The notes under the pieces were generated by a model. It saw only the letters and a list, made by a program, of their open reading frames with translations, did no database searches and was not told the origin of the DNA. From JBAZMA01 sp041649995 (GTDB lineage Bacteria > Omnitrophota > Gorgyraeia > Velamenicoccales > Velamenicoccaceae), in contig JBAZMA010000001.1 of the NCBI GenBank assembly GCA_041649995.1, positions 186,001 through 250,000 of the forward strand: 64,000 nt of DNA. The letters are read 5' to 3'. A program made the position numbers and the translations under genes. Numbering within the stretch: position 1 is the stretch's first letter; every line of letters starts with the position of its first letter. Shown piece after piece: positions 39,643 to 47,448 of the stretch.

Positions 39643-40457
39643 GCAAGCTCAATGGAATCAAGAAAATAGGCCTCATTGCCGGAAACGGTAAATTTCCCCT
39701 TCTTTTTGCCCGCGAAGCCTCGCGCCATGGACTGGAAGTCGTGGCCATCGCCATCAAAAAAGACACGTCCTGGCTCATCACTCCCCTTGTCAAGAAAGTC
39801 TACTGGCTGACTTTGAAAGACTATTCCCGGATGTTCGATATCTTCAAGAAAGAAGAGATCGGAAAAGTCATCATGGCCGGCCAGGTCAATCCGCGGAGCC
39901 TTTTTCATAAGGACATCGGGGACCAAACCTTAAAAAATCTTTTGGAGGCCATCGCGGACAAGCGGCCTGATACCGTGTTTACAGCTGTCGCGGACATGTT
40001 GTCCAAACATCATATCGAACTCGTGGACTCCACGCTTTTTCTGGATCGCTTTCTGCCGGAAAAAGGCGTTTTGACGAAAACAAAACCCGATGAAAAAACG
40101 AAACAGGATATTCATTTCGGATTCGCCATGGCCAAGCACGTGGCGGGCTTAGACATCGGGCAGACCCTGGTTGTCAAGAACGGCGCGATCGTGGCGGTGG
40201 AGGCCATTGAAGGCACGGACGCGGCGATCCGCAGGGGAGGGCTGCTGGCCAACGGCGGCATTGTTGTCATCAAAGTGAGCAAGCCCAACCAGGACATGCG
40301 GTTCGATATCCCCGTGGTCGGGCCCAGGACGATCCGGAATCTCTCTAAGGTCAAGGGGCGCTGTTTGGCCATAGAGGCCGGCAAGACGCTTATGATCGAC
40401 AGGGATATCTGCGTGCGCCTGGCTGACCGCAACCGCATTTCCATTGTGGCCGTATAG
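39633..40457 (+). CDS. lpxI: UDP-2,3-diacylglucosamine pyrophosphatase LpxI
   Basis: A 274-residue LpxI (DUF1009), which hydrolyses UDP-diacylglucosamine to lipid X and UMP, replacing LpxH. Blocks are IGLIAGNGKFPLLFAREASR, VIMAGQVNPRSLF and, in the C-terminal half, VVKNGAIVAVEAIEGTDAAI and VGPRTIRNLSKVKGRCLAIE. The start overlaps the lpxA stop. No LpxH is present in the window. Confidence 0.94.
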   Translation: MSLSKLNGIKKIGLIAGNGKFPLLFAREASRHGLEVVAIAIKKDTSWLITPLVKKVYWLTLKDYSRMFDIFKKEEIGKVIMAGQVNPRSLFHKDIGDQTLKNLLEAIADKRPDTVFTAVADMLSKHHIELVDSTLFLDRFLPEKGVLTKTKPDEKTKQDIHFGFAMAKHVAGLDIGQTLVVKNGAIVAVEAIEGTDAAIRRGGLLANGGIVVIKVSKPNQDMRFDIPVVGPRTIRNLSKVKGRCLAIEAGKTLMIDRDICVRLADRNRISIVAV

Positions 40458-40461
40458 CGGC

Positions 40462-40490
40462 TTGACAAACCCCGCTTGAATGCTTACAAT
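40462..40490 (+). promoter_or_regulatory. Promoter of the small CBM48 gene
   Basis: TTGACA, 17 bp, TACAAT; predicted +1 near 40497 and AAAGGAGG before the ATG at 40517. The -35 follows the lpxI stop by 4 bases. Confidence 0.8.
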
Positions 40491-40516
40491 ATTTTTGTCG
40501 TCAAAAGGAGGCGTCT

Positions 40517-40798
40517 ATGGCTATGAAGAGCAGTTCGGGAAGCAAAAAGGTGGAATTCAGGATTTCCGCTCCGCAGGCCAACTGGGTCGGGATCGCCGGC
40601 GATTTCAACGACTGGAAGCCGGATACCCTGGTGGCAAGAAAAGATAAAAAGGGGGTCTGGAAAGCTTCTTTGACCGTCCCCGCGGGAACGTATGAATACA
40701 AATTTGTCGTCGATGGTTCCTGGATCGAAGATCCTTCCTGTTCCCGTCGCACCATCAATTCCTTCGGGAGCGAGAACTGCGTTTTGGTGGTCAGATAA
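40517..40798 (+). CDS. Stand-alone CBM48/AMPK-glycogen-binding-like domain protein
   Basis: A 93-residue protein consisting of one early-set (isoamylase N-terminal, CBM48-like) domain: VEFRISAPQANWVGIAGDFN, DWKPDTLVARKDKKGVWKAS and AGTYEYKFVVDGSWIEDP. Such domains bind glycogen-like glucans when fused to enzymes; free-standing versions are common but of unclear role. It has its own strong promoter and ribosome site, suggesting high expression as a single gene. It is cytoplasmic. Confidence 0.85.
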   Translation: MAMKSSSGSKKVEFRISAPQANWVGIAGDFNDWKPDTLVARKDKKGVWKASLTVPAGTYEYKFVVDGSWIEDPSCSRRTINSFGSENCVLVVR

Positions 40799-40821
40799 GC
40801 ATTCAAGGAAAATTTTTCTCT

Positions 40822-40856
40822 GATAAAGGATAGCCGAAGCCAGGCTATCCTTTATC
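40822..40856. terminator. Perfect 14-bp hairpin after the CBM48 gene
   Basis: GATAAAGGATAGCC (40822-40835), loop GAAGCCA, GGCTATCCTTTATC (40843-40856). There is no U-tract on either strand, so it may act as an mRNA 3'-end stabiliser or a factor-assisted stop rather than a simple terminator. Confidence 0.55.
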
Positions 40857-40875
40857 GCTCCTGCCCCCGGAACCC

Positions 40876-40919
40876 TCCGGCGGGAAACCGGATTCCAGAC
40901 CCCGCGATTGACCGCGGGG
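40876..40919 (+). promoter_or_regulatory. Two hairpins before the radical SAM gene
   Basis: TCCGG/CCGGA (40876-40892) and CCCCGCG-ATTGAC-CGCGGGG (40900-40919) lie directly upstream of the start at 40940. They could form a structured leader. Confidence 0.4.
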
Positions 40920-40939
40920 AGTTTCATTTAGAGGTGGAT

Positions 40940-41659
40940 GTGAAATATGTCTATGGTCCGTTGAGGTCGCGGAGGCTGGGTTTTTCCCTGGGCGTGAGCA
41001 CCGTCCCTTACAAAATCTGCAGTTTTGACTGCGTCTATTGCCAGCTTAAAGAGACCACTCAAAAAACGCTCTCCAGAAAATCCTACCTGAAAACGGACGA
41101 GATCCTGGAAGAATTGCGGGAATTTTTCAGGAATAAGCCCAAAGGCCTCAAACTGGATTATGTGACGTTTTCCGGGGCCGGGGAGCCGACCTTGCATAAA
41201 GACATCGGGGCTTTGATTGCCGGGATCCGCCGGCTGACGGACGTTCCTGTGGCTGTCATGACAAACGCCTCTACGCTGACGTCTCCTTCGGTGCGCAAGG
41301 CCTTGATGGAGGCGGATCTCGTTATCCCTTCACTGGATGCTGTCACGCAGGATGTGTTTGAGAAAATTGACAGGCCTTGTAAAGGGCTGGCTGTCAAAAA
41401 TATCATTCGGGGCCTGAAGAGCTTTCGCGCGAAATTCAAAGGGCAGATATGGCTTGAGATGATGCTCGTCAGGGGATTGAATGATTCCCCGGCGTATATG
41501 AAAAGAATGAAGAGGACGGCGCGGGAGATCAGGCCTGATAAGATCCAGCTCAATACGCCGGTCAGGACTCCGGCGTTGTCCTGGGTCAAATCCCCGACAA
41601 AAGACGCCTTGAAAACGGCCAGAAAAATCTTCGGGGAGGGATGCGACCTGGTGTGTTGA
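40940..41659 (+). CDS. Radical SAM protein, TYW1-related (COG0731)
   Basis: A 239-residue radical SAM enzyme. It opens MKYVYGPLRSRRLGFSLGVS (GTG start), has the cluster motif CSFDCVYCQ, then LDYVTFSGAGEPTLHKDIGA and LVIPSLDAVTQDVFEKIDRP. Similar proteins are annotated as wyosine-base-related or Fe-S oxidoreductases; the bacterial substrate is unknown. GTG at 40940 is chosen over GTG at 40934 because family members start MKYV and AGAGG lies 5 bases upstream. Confidence 0.82.
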   Translation: MKYVYGPLRSRRLGFSLGVSTVPYKICSFDCVYCQLKETTQKTLSRKSYLKTDEILEELREFFRNKPKGLKLDYVTFSGAGEPTLHKDIGALIAGIRRLTDVPVAVMTNASTLTSPSVRKALMEADLVIPSLDAVTQDVFEKIDRPCKGLAVKNIIRGLKSFRAKFKGQIWLEMMLVRGLNDSPAYMKRMKRTAREIRPDKIQLNTPVRTPALSWVKSPTKDALKTARKIFGEGCDLVC

Positions 41660-41663
41660 AACA

Positions 41664-41709
41664 GAATTAAGAATTAAGAATTAAGAATTAAGAATTAAGA
41701 ATTAAGAAT
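41664..41709. repeat. Perfect heptamer array (GAATTAA)6
   Basis: Six exact GAATTAA copies (41664-41705) and a partial seventh follow the radical SAM gene. GAATTAA is the complement of TTAATTC, a word found in the array at 56512. From about 41733 to the tRNA, looser 7-nt spacing continues (tttcatt, tttgatt, gtttttc). Confidence 0.9.
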
Positions 41710-41764
41710 GTAAACAGAAACATCCTTAAATACTTTTGTAATTTTTCATTTTTGATTGTTTTTC

Positions 41765-41837
41765 GCGCCCATAGCTCAACGGATAGAGCGCCAGCCTTCG
41801 GAGCTGGGCGTTGCGGGTTCGAGTCCTGCTGGGCGCG
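41765..41837 (+). tRNA. tRNA-Arg (anticodon TCG)
   Basis: Acceptor GCGCCCA/TGGGCGC, D arm AGCTCAACGGATAGAGC, anticodon stem CCAGC/GCTGG around loop CTTCGGA (TCG), variable GCGTT, T arm GCGGGTTCGAGTCCTGC, discriminator G. CCA is not encoded. Unlike the other two tRNA genes here, its 3' end is not duplicated. Confidence 0.95.
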
Positions 41838-41838
41838 C

Positions 41839-41868
41839 AAGATCTTTTTGGCAAAGGGATCTTCTTTT
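41839..41868 (+). terminator. tRNA-Arg terminator
   Basis: AAGATC (41839-41844), 13-base loop, GATCTT (41858-41863), then CTTTT. It is weak but well placed directly after the tRNA; its T-tract abuts the pilZ-gene -35. Confidence 0.55.
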
Positions 41869-41895
41869 GAGATTTACCGCCCCTTGTTGTATAAT
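41867..41895 (+). promoter_or_regulatory. Promoter of the PilZ gene
   Basis: TTGAGA, 17 bp, TATAAT; predicted +1 near 41902, leaving about 69 bases before the ATG at 41971. Confidence 0.75.
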
Positions 41896-41970
41896 GAAAC
41901 AGGTGCTTTTCCCGGCCTGTTTCTTTGAAGCAAGGGGCCGCGTTTGAGCGGGTTTGATGGGGGGGCGGAG

Positions 41971-42324
41971 ATGGAGGAAAAACGAAAATTTTTCCGTTTG
42001 GATGTTTCTGTGGAAGTCCGCTGGACCAAAAGCGCCCTTGCGGCAAAACCCTCTCAGGTTTCCAGGGATCAAAGCAGGAATCTTTCCGAATTCGGCATCT
42101 GTCTTATCCTTTTTGAAAAGGTGGAAAAGGGCCAGACCCTGCATCTGGAGATCGTCCTGCCTTCGGCTGTTAACGTGAAATGCCTGGGGCAGGTGCGTTG
42201 GATCAAGGAATTCGAGATCATTACGCACAAGAACAAGATGCTTTATGAGGCCGGCTTGGAACTGCTGGATTTGGGAACCGGCGGCAGGCAGGCGCTCAAG
42301 GCCTTTATCATGGCTCCGGCTTAA
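41971..42324 (+). CDS. PilZ-domain protein
   Basis: A 117-residue single PilZ domain. The motif EKRKFFRLDVSVEVRW supplies the RxxxR-like part (KRKFFR) and RNLSEFGICLILFEKVEKG the (D/N)xSxxG part, so cyclic di-GMP binding is plausible. It probably adjusts motility, attachment or exopolysaccharide in response to the second messenger. The ATG at 41971 follows a G-rich GGGGGGCGGAG; a TTG at 41944 is the alternative. It ends in a strong terminator. Confidence 0.85.
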   Translation: MEEKRKFFRLDVSVEVRWTKSALAAKPSQVSRDQSRNLSEFGICLILFEKVEKGQTLHLEIVLPSAVNVKCLGQVRWIKEFEIITHKNKMLYEAGLELLDLGTGGRQALKAFIMAPA

Positions 42325-42343
42325 AACAGCCGGAGTTTTTTTT
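42314..42343 (+). terminator. Strong intrinsic terminator of the PilZ gene
   Basis: CTCCGGC (42314-42320), loop TTAAAACA containing the stop codon, GCCGGAG (42329-42335), then eight T. The first arm lies inside the coding sequence. Confidence 0.9.
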
Positions 42344-42355
42344 GCGGCGGCCTCT

Positions 42356-44284
42356 ATGACAATCCGGAAAAAATTCATCCTTTTTATCGGGCTCAGCGTC
42401 CTTTTTGTCCTCTGCGCGGTCCTGGTGCTGGGATATTTTTCCTTTTTTCTACCCCGTTTAAGGACCATCGGCCTTACCCAGGCCAATTCCGCGCAACAGC
42501 TGGCCTATTCCATCGCCGAGATCATCGACGAGAAGATCAGGGATTTCCCCGCCTTCCTCAATATCCGTAATTACGAAGATAAAATCTCCGCCATCAACAG
42601 CCGTTATCATTCCATGAGCCCGCAGGCCGTTTCCTCGAGGATGCGTGAGATGGATGAGCGTTGGGCTGCTGTCAAAGACGACGAGGCCGGTTACCGGGAG
42701 CACGTTGACCGCGATATCAGCAGGGACTTGGAAAGGCTTCGGCGCGAACATCTTTTGATCGGAGAAGTGCTGATCACCGATGAGCAGGGAGGGCTTGTCG
42801 CGTCCTCCGGGAGGACAAGCGATTATTATCAGGCGGATGAGGAGTGGTGGCAGAAGGCTTATGCGGACGGCAGGGGGGCTGTGTATGTCGGGGAGGCTGA
42901 ATATGACTTATCCAGCGGGATCTATGCCATCCCCATGGCTTTTCCTATCAAGGGGGAGGGAAAGAAGGCGGTCGGAGTCTGCAAGGTTATCATCAGCATT
43001 TCCTCTTTTTTCCAGATCCTGGAGAATTTTGAAAACCAAAGCATGGGTCATGTGACGCTTCTCAACAGCCGCAATGATATCCTTTTTCATTCCGGCGTGG
43101 CGCCTTTGAGCCGTCAGGTGCCCGAATTTCCGGAGATTGTGAATTCCGGGCAGCACTGGCTGGTCAAGCATGTGCCGAGCCTGGACAAACAGAATGAGCT
43201 CTTGCTGGCTTTCGCGGAAATAAAACATCCCTGGTTTGCCGCCAATCAGCTTCGCTGGGGGATCATCGTTTCCCAGAAAAAGGACGCCGCGTTCAGGCCC
43301 CTGTATCTTTTTTTGCTGCGTCTGGCGTTCGTGGAATTGTTGCTTCTGGGTGTGCTCATCGCGTTCGGTTTTGTGTTTGCCACCATGTTCGTCAAGCCCA
43401 TTGAAAAACTGAACAAAGCGACGGAACATGTGGCCAGGGGAAATCTGGAACACCAGGTCAAGGTCCGCACGGGAGACGAGATCGAAACCCTGGCAGGATC
43501 TTTCAACAAGATGACCGAGGCCTTGCGCAGGACGAACTTAGAGCGCCTGGGGGCCGAGGATGAGCTTAAAAAAGCCTTGACCGTCAAGAGCGAGTTTATG
43601 GCGACAGTTTCTCATGAACTCAAAACGCCTTTGACGGCCATCCGCGAGGGCGTGCAGCTGATCGTGGACGGCAGTCTGGGGGTTCTGAATGCCGACCAGA
43701 AGGACTGTCTGGAAGTGGTCAAGGGCAATATCGAGCGGCTGGTCAGACTGATCAACGACATCCTGGATTTGCAAAGGCTGGAGTCTGGAAGGATCGCCTT
43801 TCACCTGAAACCCAACGATCTCCATGCCGTTGTGCGCGAAGTCGCCCAGACCATGGCTTTTCCCGCGCAAAAAAAAGGCATCGACATCCTTTTGCATTTG
43901 GACAAAGCCGCTGTTTCTTTCCTGTTCGACAGGGACAAGATCGCACAGGTCTTGAGCAATCTTTTGAGCAACGCGGTCAAATTTACGGACTCAGGCCGCG
44001 TCACCGTCACGACCGAATATAAAAAAGACCATGTCCTGGTGCGCGTGGAAGACACCGGCATCGGGATCAAGCCTGAGGATGTTCCCAAATTATTCCAGAG
44101 GTTCGCGCAGATCTCCTCGGAGGAGGGGTATCCGAAGACGGGGGGGACGGGCCTGGGCCTTGTCATTTCCCGCGAGATCGTCTCCCGTCACAAAGGGACC
44201 ATCTGGATTGAGGCCCGCGAGAAAAAGGGGACGGCCGTCCGTTTCACCCTGCCTCTGGTCGTTCATAAGGACCTGCATGCCTGA
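42356..44284 (+). CDS. Membrane sensor histidine kinase with HAMP domain
   Basis: A 642-residue sensor kinase. The first transmembrane helix is FILFIGLSVLFVLCAVLVLG and the second lies near FVELLLLGVLIAFGFVFATM; about 300 residues between them form an extracytoplasmic sensor, probably double Cache/PAS-like. HAMP follows (FVKPIEKLNKATEHVARGNL), then HisKA with H420 in SHELKTPLTAI and HATPase with LSNLLSNAVKFTDSG, VEDTGIGIK and GGTGLGLVIS. It should phosphorylate the response regulator encoded next, whose gene overlaps its 3' end. The ATG at 42356 lies 12 bases after the PilZ terminator, so transcription must come from readthrough or an unseen promoter. Confidence 0.93.
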   Translation: MTIRKKFILFIGLSVLFVLCAVLVLGYFSFFLPRLRTIGLTQANSAQQLAYSIAEIIDEKIRDFPAFLNIRNYEDKISAINSRYHSMSPQAVSSRMREMDERWAAVKDDEAGYREHVDRDISRDLERLRREHLLIGEVLITDEQGGLVASSGRTSDYYQADEEWWQKAYADGRGAVYVGEAEYDLSSGIYAIPMAFPIKGEGKKAVGVCKVIISISSFFQILENFENQSMGHVTLLNSRNDILFHSGVAPLSRQVPEFPEIVNSGQHWLVKHVPSLDKQNELLLAFAEIKHPWFAANQLRWGIIVSQKKDAAFRPLYLFLLRLAFVELLLLGVLIAFGFVFATMFVKPIEKLNKATEHVARGNLEHQVKVRTGDEIETLAGSFNKMTEALRRTNLERLGAEDELKKALTVKSEFMATVSHELKTPLTAIREGVQLIVDGSLGVLNADQKDCLEVVKGNIERLVRLINDILDLQRLESGRIAFHLKPNDLHAVVREVAQTMAFPAQKKGIDILLHLDKAAVSFLFDRDKIAQVLSNLLSNAVKFTDSGRVTVTTEYKKDHVLVRVEDTGIGIKPEDVPKLFQRFAQISSEEGYPKTGGTGLGLVISREIVSRHKGTIWIEAREKKGTAVRFTLPLVVHKDLHA

Positions 44285-44657
44285 TAAAAAAATCCTGATC
44301 ATCGATGATGAGGCCGATATCCAGAAGCTTGTGACCCTGCGCTTGCGCAAGGCGGGTTATGAGGTATTCTCCATTTCCAGCGGCGCCCAGGCCATGAGCG
44401 CCATCAAAGCCTTTGCTCCGGACCTGATCCTTCTGGATTTGAGGCTGCCGCATACCGACGGCATCCACATCTGCCACCAGGTCAAGACCGACCCGCAACA
44501 CAAACATATCCCGGTGATCATTTTCACGGCTGTTAACCCTCAATCCGTGACAGAGCGGCTCAAAGACTGCCAGGCGGATGATTTTATCCTCAAGCCCTTC
44601 CGCTCTGAAGACCTCTTGGCCAGGATCAGCCGGTGCTTAAAAAGAGGTTCTTTTTAG
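44277..44657 (+). CDS. Single-domain response regulator
   Basis: A 126-residue receiver domain: acidic pair D10-D11 (ILIIDDEAD), phospho-acceptor D54 (LILLDLRLPHTDG), PVIIFTAVNP and the lysine in FILKPFRSEDL. It overlaps the kinase gene by 8 bases and is surely its partner. With no output domain, it acts by protein contact or in a relay. The PilZ gene upstream hints at a surface-behaviour circuit. Confidence 0.93.
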   Translation: MPDKKILIIDDEADIQKLVTLRLRKAGYEVFSISSGAQAMSAIKAFAPDLILLDLRLPHTDGIHICHQVKTDPQHKHIPVIIFTAVNPQSVTERLKDCQADDFILKPFRSEDLLARISRCLKRGSF

Positions 44658-44724
44658 CCTTATTTAGCCGCCCGCCTTTACAAAAAACACGCCTTCGTAA
44701 GTTTCGCAAGAGGAAAAATTTCTG

Positions 44725-44753
44725 TTGCATCTTTGTATGCATGAGCATATAAT
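44725..44753 (+). promoter_or_regulatory. Promoter of the HTH-TolC exporter operon
   Basis: TTGCAT, 17 bp, TATAAT. The spacer and -10 lie inside the left arm of the operator palindrome, so a bound repressor would block polymerase. Predicted +1 near 44760. Confidence 0.78.
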
Positions 44754-44813
44754 CATATTTAATTGTATACAATCATTTGCTAAAGCAAACAATTATATGC
44801 ATATGCATACAAA
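44732..44813. promoter_or_regulatory. Large operator palindrome
   Basis: The left arm TTTGTATGCATGAGCATATA (from 44732, ending 44754) and right arm AATTATATGCATATGCATAC (from 44791, ending 44813) are 23-base inverted repeats with few mismatches. Between them are two smaller palindromes, ATTGTATACAAT (about 44762-44773) and TTTGC-TAAA-GCAAA (44776-44789). The arms straddle the promoter -10 and the leader. This suits a dimeric winged-helix protein, most simply the one encoded next. Confidence 0.75.
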
Positions 44814-44818
44814 ATCCC

Positions 44819-46489
44819 ATGTTTGAACTGACCAAGAATAAGATCAAGCTGCTGAAACTCTTCTATGAGCACCCGGGAGAGTCTTTCTATCTGCAGCAGA
44901 TCGGCCGCATGATCGGCAGGAAACCCGGCGTTTTTCAGAGAACCATCAATGGGCTGGAAAAGGAGGGGTTGCTTACGAGCGAATACAAGGCCAACGCCCG
45001 TTTCTTCAGGGCCAACACGAAATCTCCTTTCTATTCGGAACTGCGCGGCATTGTCTTCCAATACGGGAAGTTGTTCAAAAAGACCCTGGGGGCGTGGCTT
45101 TTGGCGGCCCTCTGCCTGTTGTTTTTGTCCGCTCAGGCGCCGGCAGAAGAGGGGCCGCCGGCCGATGAGGGCTTGTCTGTCGAAAGCGCGGTCCTGATGG
45201 CTTTTGAGAATAACAAGAATATCCGCATCCAGGAAAAGGAAGTCGAGGCGGCCTTGGCGCAGATCCTGGGCGCCAGGAGTTATTTTCTGCCCCAGGTGAA
45301 CGCGCAGGGCAGCTATACGCGCCGGGGCAGCGTGCCCAAAGCTTCGGCCGCCATCGCCTCGGGCAAGGATTACGGCGTTTACGCGGGATATGAGAACGAT
45401 CATCAATGGAGCCTTCTGGCCGGCCAATCCATTTACAGCGGCGGCGCGAACCTGGCAAACCTCAGGGAAAAGCAGCTGGGCCTGAAGGTCCAGGAAGAGA
45501 CGCTGCGCGCGCTTAAGCTGGATACGGAATTTGAGACCAAGAGGCTTTTTTACGGTTTGCTTCTGGCTTACGAGATCGCGCGCATCACGCAGCAGCTCCT
45601 GGACCAGGCCGTGGCGCATTATGAAGACGTGAAAGAAAAATTCTCCGCAGGCACCGCGTCCCGTTTTGACGTTCTGCAATCCAAGGTCCAGGTGACCAAG
45701 GTCATGCCGGAAATGATCCGCGCCAAAAATGCCATCCGGTTGACCATGGCGGACCTCAACAGAGAATTGGGCAGGGGCGTCTATTCATCTTTAAGGATCC
45801 GGGGCGGCCTTTTCTATGACCCCATTGATATCCGCGAAGAAACATTTCTTGTGCAGGCCTATCTGCATAAACCTGAAATGATCTTAAGGCTTTTGGGGAT
45901 CGATATTTCCCGGTGGGCGATCCAGGCCGCTAAAGCCGGTTACCGGCCGCGCATCGATCTCAACGCGGATTACTACTATCGTTCGGACCGTTACGGCGAT
46001 CTGTTCAATAAGAACCATAATAACTGGAGCGCCGGCATTTCGGTGAGCATTCCCATTTTTGACGGTTTTTCGTCCAGGGCCAAAGTGCTGGAGGCCAAGG
46101 CGCGCTATGCCCAGGCGCAGTTGAGCAAGGAGGACGCGGCCGATGAGGTCGCTCTTTTGATCCGCCGGGATTGCCTGGACTTGCGTGAAGCCCAGGCAAT
46201 CATCGACTCCCAGAAGGACAGCGTGGAAGAGGCCCGGGAGGCCCTGCGCCTGGCTATCGTCGGTTTTGACAACGGCGTCAGGACCAATCTCGACGTTCTG
46301 GACGCGCAGGTGTCTTTGGCGCAGATCGAACAGACCCTGGCAGAGGGCACATACGATTACATGATGGCCAAATCCGCCCTGGACCGCGATATGGGGCGGC
46401 TGGTTGTTCAGGATAAGGACGACGGTTCTTCTCCAGCCGGGAAGGCCGCGGAACATAAAGTTGTTGTCCCTGCCGCAGGCGGGATTTAA
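44819..46489 (+). CDS. Winged-helix regulator fused to TolC-type outer-membrane channel
   Basis: A 556-residue continuous frame with two unlike parts. Residues 1-82 are a winged-helix DNA-binding domain: KNKIKLLKLFYEHPGESFYL, QQIGRMIGRKPGVFQRTING, LEKEGLLTSEYKANARFFRA and SPFYSELRGIVF, the kind often found with nucleotidyltransferases. Residues 84-109 (KLFKKTLGAWLLAALCLLFL then SAQAPA) form a normal Sec signal peptide. From about 118 to 540 is a TolC/outer membrane efflux protein (ESAVLMAFENNKNIRIQEKE, FSAGTASRFDVLQSKVQV, WSAGISVSIPIFDGFSSRAK, DNGVRTNLDVLDAQVSLAQI). Signal peptidase cleavage would leave the regulator at the inner membrane and send the channel outward. No SD precedes the ATG. 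HlyD and ABC genes follow. Confidence 0.85.
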   Translation: MFELTKNKIKLLKLFYEHPGESFYLQQIGRMIGRKPGVFQRTINGLEKEGLLTSEYKANARFFRANTKSPFYSELRGIVFQYGKLFKKTLGAWLLAALCLLFLSAQAPAEEGPPADEGLSVESAVLMAFENNKNIRIQEKEVEAALAQILGARSYFLPQVNAQGSYTRRGSVPKASAAIASGKDYGVYAGYENDHQWSLLAGQSIYSGGANLANLREKQLGLKVQEETLRALKLDTEFETKRLFYGLLLAYEIARITQQLLDQAVAHYEDVKEKFSAGTASRFDVLQSKVQVTKVMPEMIRAKNAIRLTMADLNRELGRGVYSSLRIRGGLFYDPIDIREETFLVQAYLHKPEMILRLLGIDISRWAIQAAKAGYRPRIDLNADYYYRSDRYGDLFNKNHNNWSAGISVSIPIFDGFSSRAKVLEAKARYAQAQLSKEDAADEVALLIRRDCLDLREAQAIIDSQKDSVEEAREALRLAIVGFDNGVRTNLDVLDAQVSLAQIEQTLAEGTYDYMMAKSALDRDMGRLVVQDKDDGSSPAGKAAEHKVVVPAAGGI

Positions 46490-46500
46490 GGAGGATTTTC

Positions 46501-47376
46501 ATGGTGCCCATGATCTCAAAAATACCCAAAAAGGCCAGGATCATAGCGATCCTTGCCTTCGTCGGAGCCCTTGTCTACGCGTCTTATCTTTACGGCACGT
46601 ATCATAAGGAGCATAACGGCAAACAATTGAAAGTCTCCGGGACCATTGAAGGCGATGATGTGCGGATCTCTTTTCGTGTCCAGGGGCAGATCGTGGAACT
46701 CCTGACGGATGAGGGCCAGGTCATCCGCAAGGGAGGCACTGTGGCGCGGCTCAACACGGATGAGCTCAGCAAGATCAAAGCGAACGCGTCCGCTGAGCTG
46801 GCAGCCGCGGAATATCAGTACGGCCTGGACAAACTGGATTATGAACGGGCGGAAAATCTCTGGAAAGCGGGATCGGTATCCACCCAGAAGAGGGATGAGG
46901 CCAGGACGAAATTCGACGCCAGCAAAGCCAGGGTTGATCAGCGCAAGGCCAGCCTTGAACTCGCCGAGACGCGCCTGGGGTTCGCCGAACTCACCGCGCC
47001 TCTCAACGGTTATGTCCTGGTCAAGAGCGCGCTTCCCGGAGAGGTTGTCCAGATCGGAGCCCCTGTTTTTACGGCGATTGACCTCAATAATATCTGGGTG
47101 ACCGCCTATATTCACGAGACGGACCTGGGCCGGGTCAAGCTCGACCAGGAGGCTTACGTGATGACGGACACATATCCTCATAAGAAATATAAGGGCAGGA
47201 TCTCTTTTATTTCCAGTCAGGCGGAATTCACTCCCAAATTTATCCAAACGACGACCGAACGCGTCAAACTTGTTTACAGGATCAAGGTCCGTGTGGATAA
47301 CGCGGAACTCGATCTGAAACCCGGGATGCCGGCGGATGCCTATATCATTCTTGCATCCTCAAATCAGGAGCGTTAA
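46501..47376 (+). CDS. HlyD/YbhG-type periplasmic adaptor
   Basis: A 291-residue membrane-fusion protein linking the ABC permeases to the TolC-like channel. One N-terminal helix (ARIIAILAFVGALVYASYLY) is followed by the split biotinyl-lipoyl domain (VSGTIEGDDVRISFRVQGQI, LTAPLNGYVLVKSALPGEVV), a coiled-coil hairpin (about 88-150) and the beta-barrel (NIWVTAYIHETDLGRVKLDQ). It resembles YbhG/YhiI. GGAGG lies ahead of the ATG, 11 bases after the TolC fusion. Confidence 0.93.
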   Translation: MVPMISKIPKKARIIAILAFVGALVYASYLYGTYHKEHNGKQLKVSGTIEGDDVRISFRVQGQIVELLTDEGQVIRKGGTVARLNTDELSKIKANASAELAAAEYQYGLDKLDYERAENLWKAGSVSTQKRDEARTKFDASKARVDQRKASLELAETRLGFAELTAPLNGYVLVKSALPGEVVQIGAPVFTAIDLNNIWVTAYIHETDLGRVKLDQEAYVMTDTYPHKKYKGRISFISSQAEFTPKFIQTTTERVKLVYRIKVRVDNAELDLKPGMPADAYIILASSNQER

Positions 47377-47448
47377 GGGCCCAAGAAAGGCGCCACAGAT
47401 CCACAAACAGCTCCGTCTTCTTAAGGCGGCCTCAATTTATTATGGCTT

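Noticed and set aside
41664..41709. GAATTAA array as a CRISPR remnant
   Set aside because: The unit is 7 nt with no spacers, and no cas gene is present. No CRISPR array was seen anywhere in the window.
44777..44818. An earlier start for the HTH-TolC protein
   Set aside because: The extra codons lie in the operator palindrome and would start at a TTG next to the predicted transcription start; homologous winged-helix domains begin near 44819.
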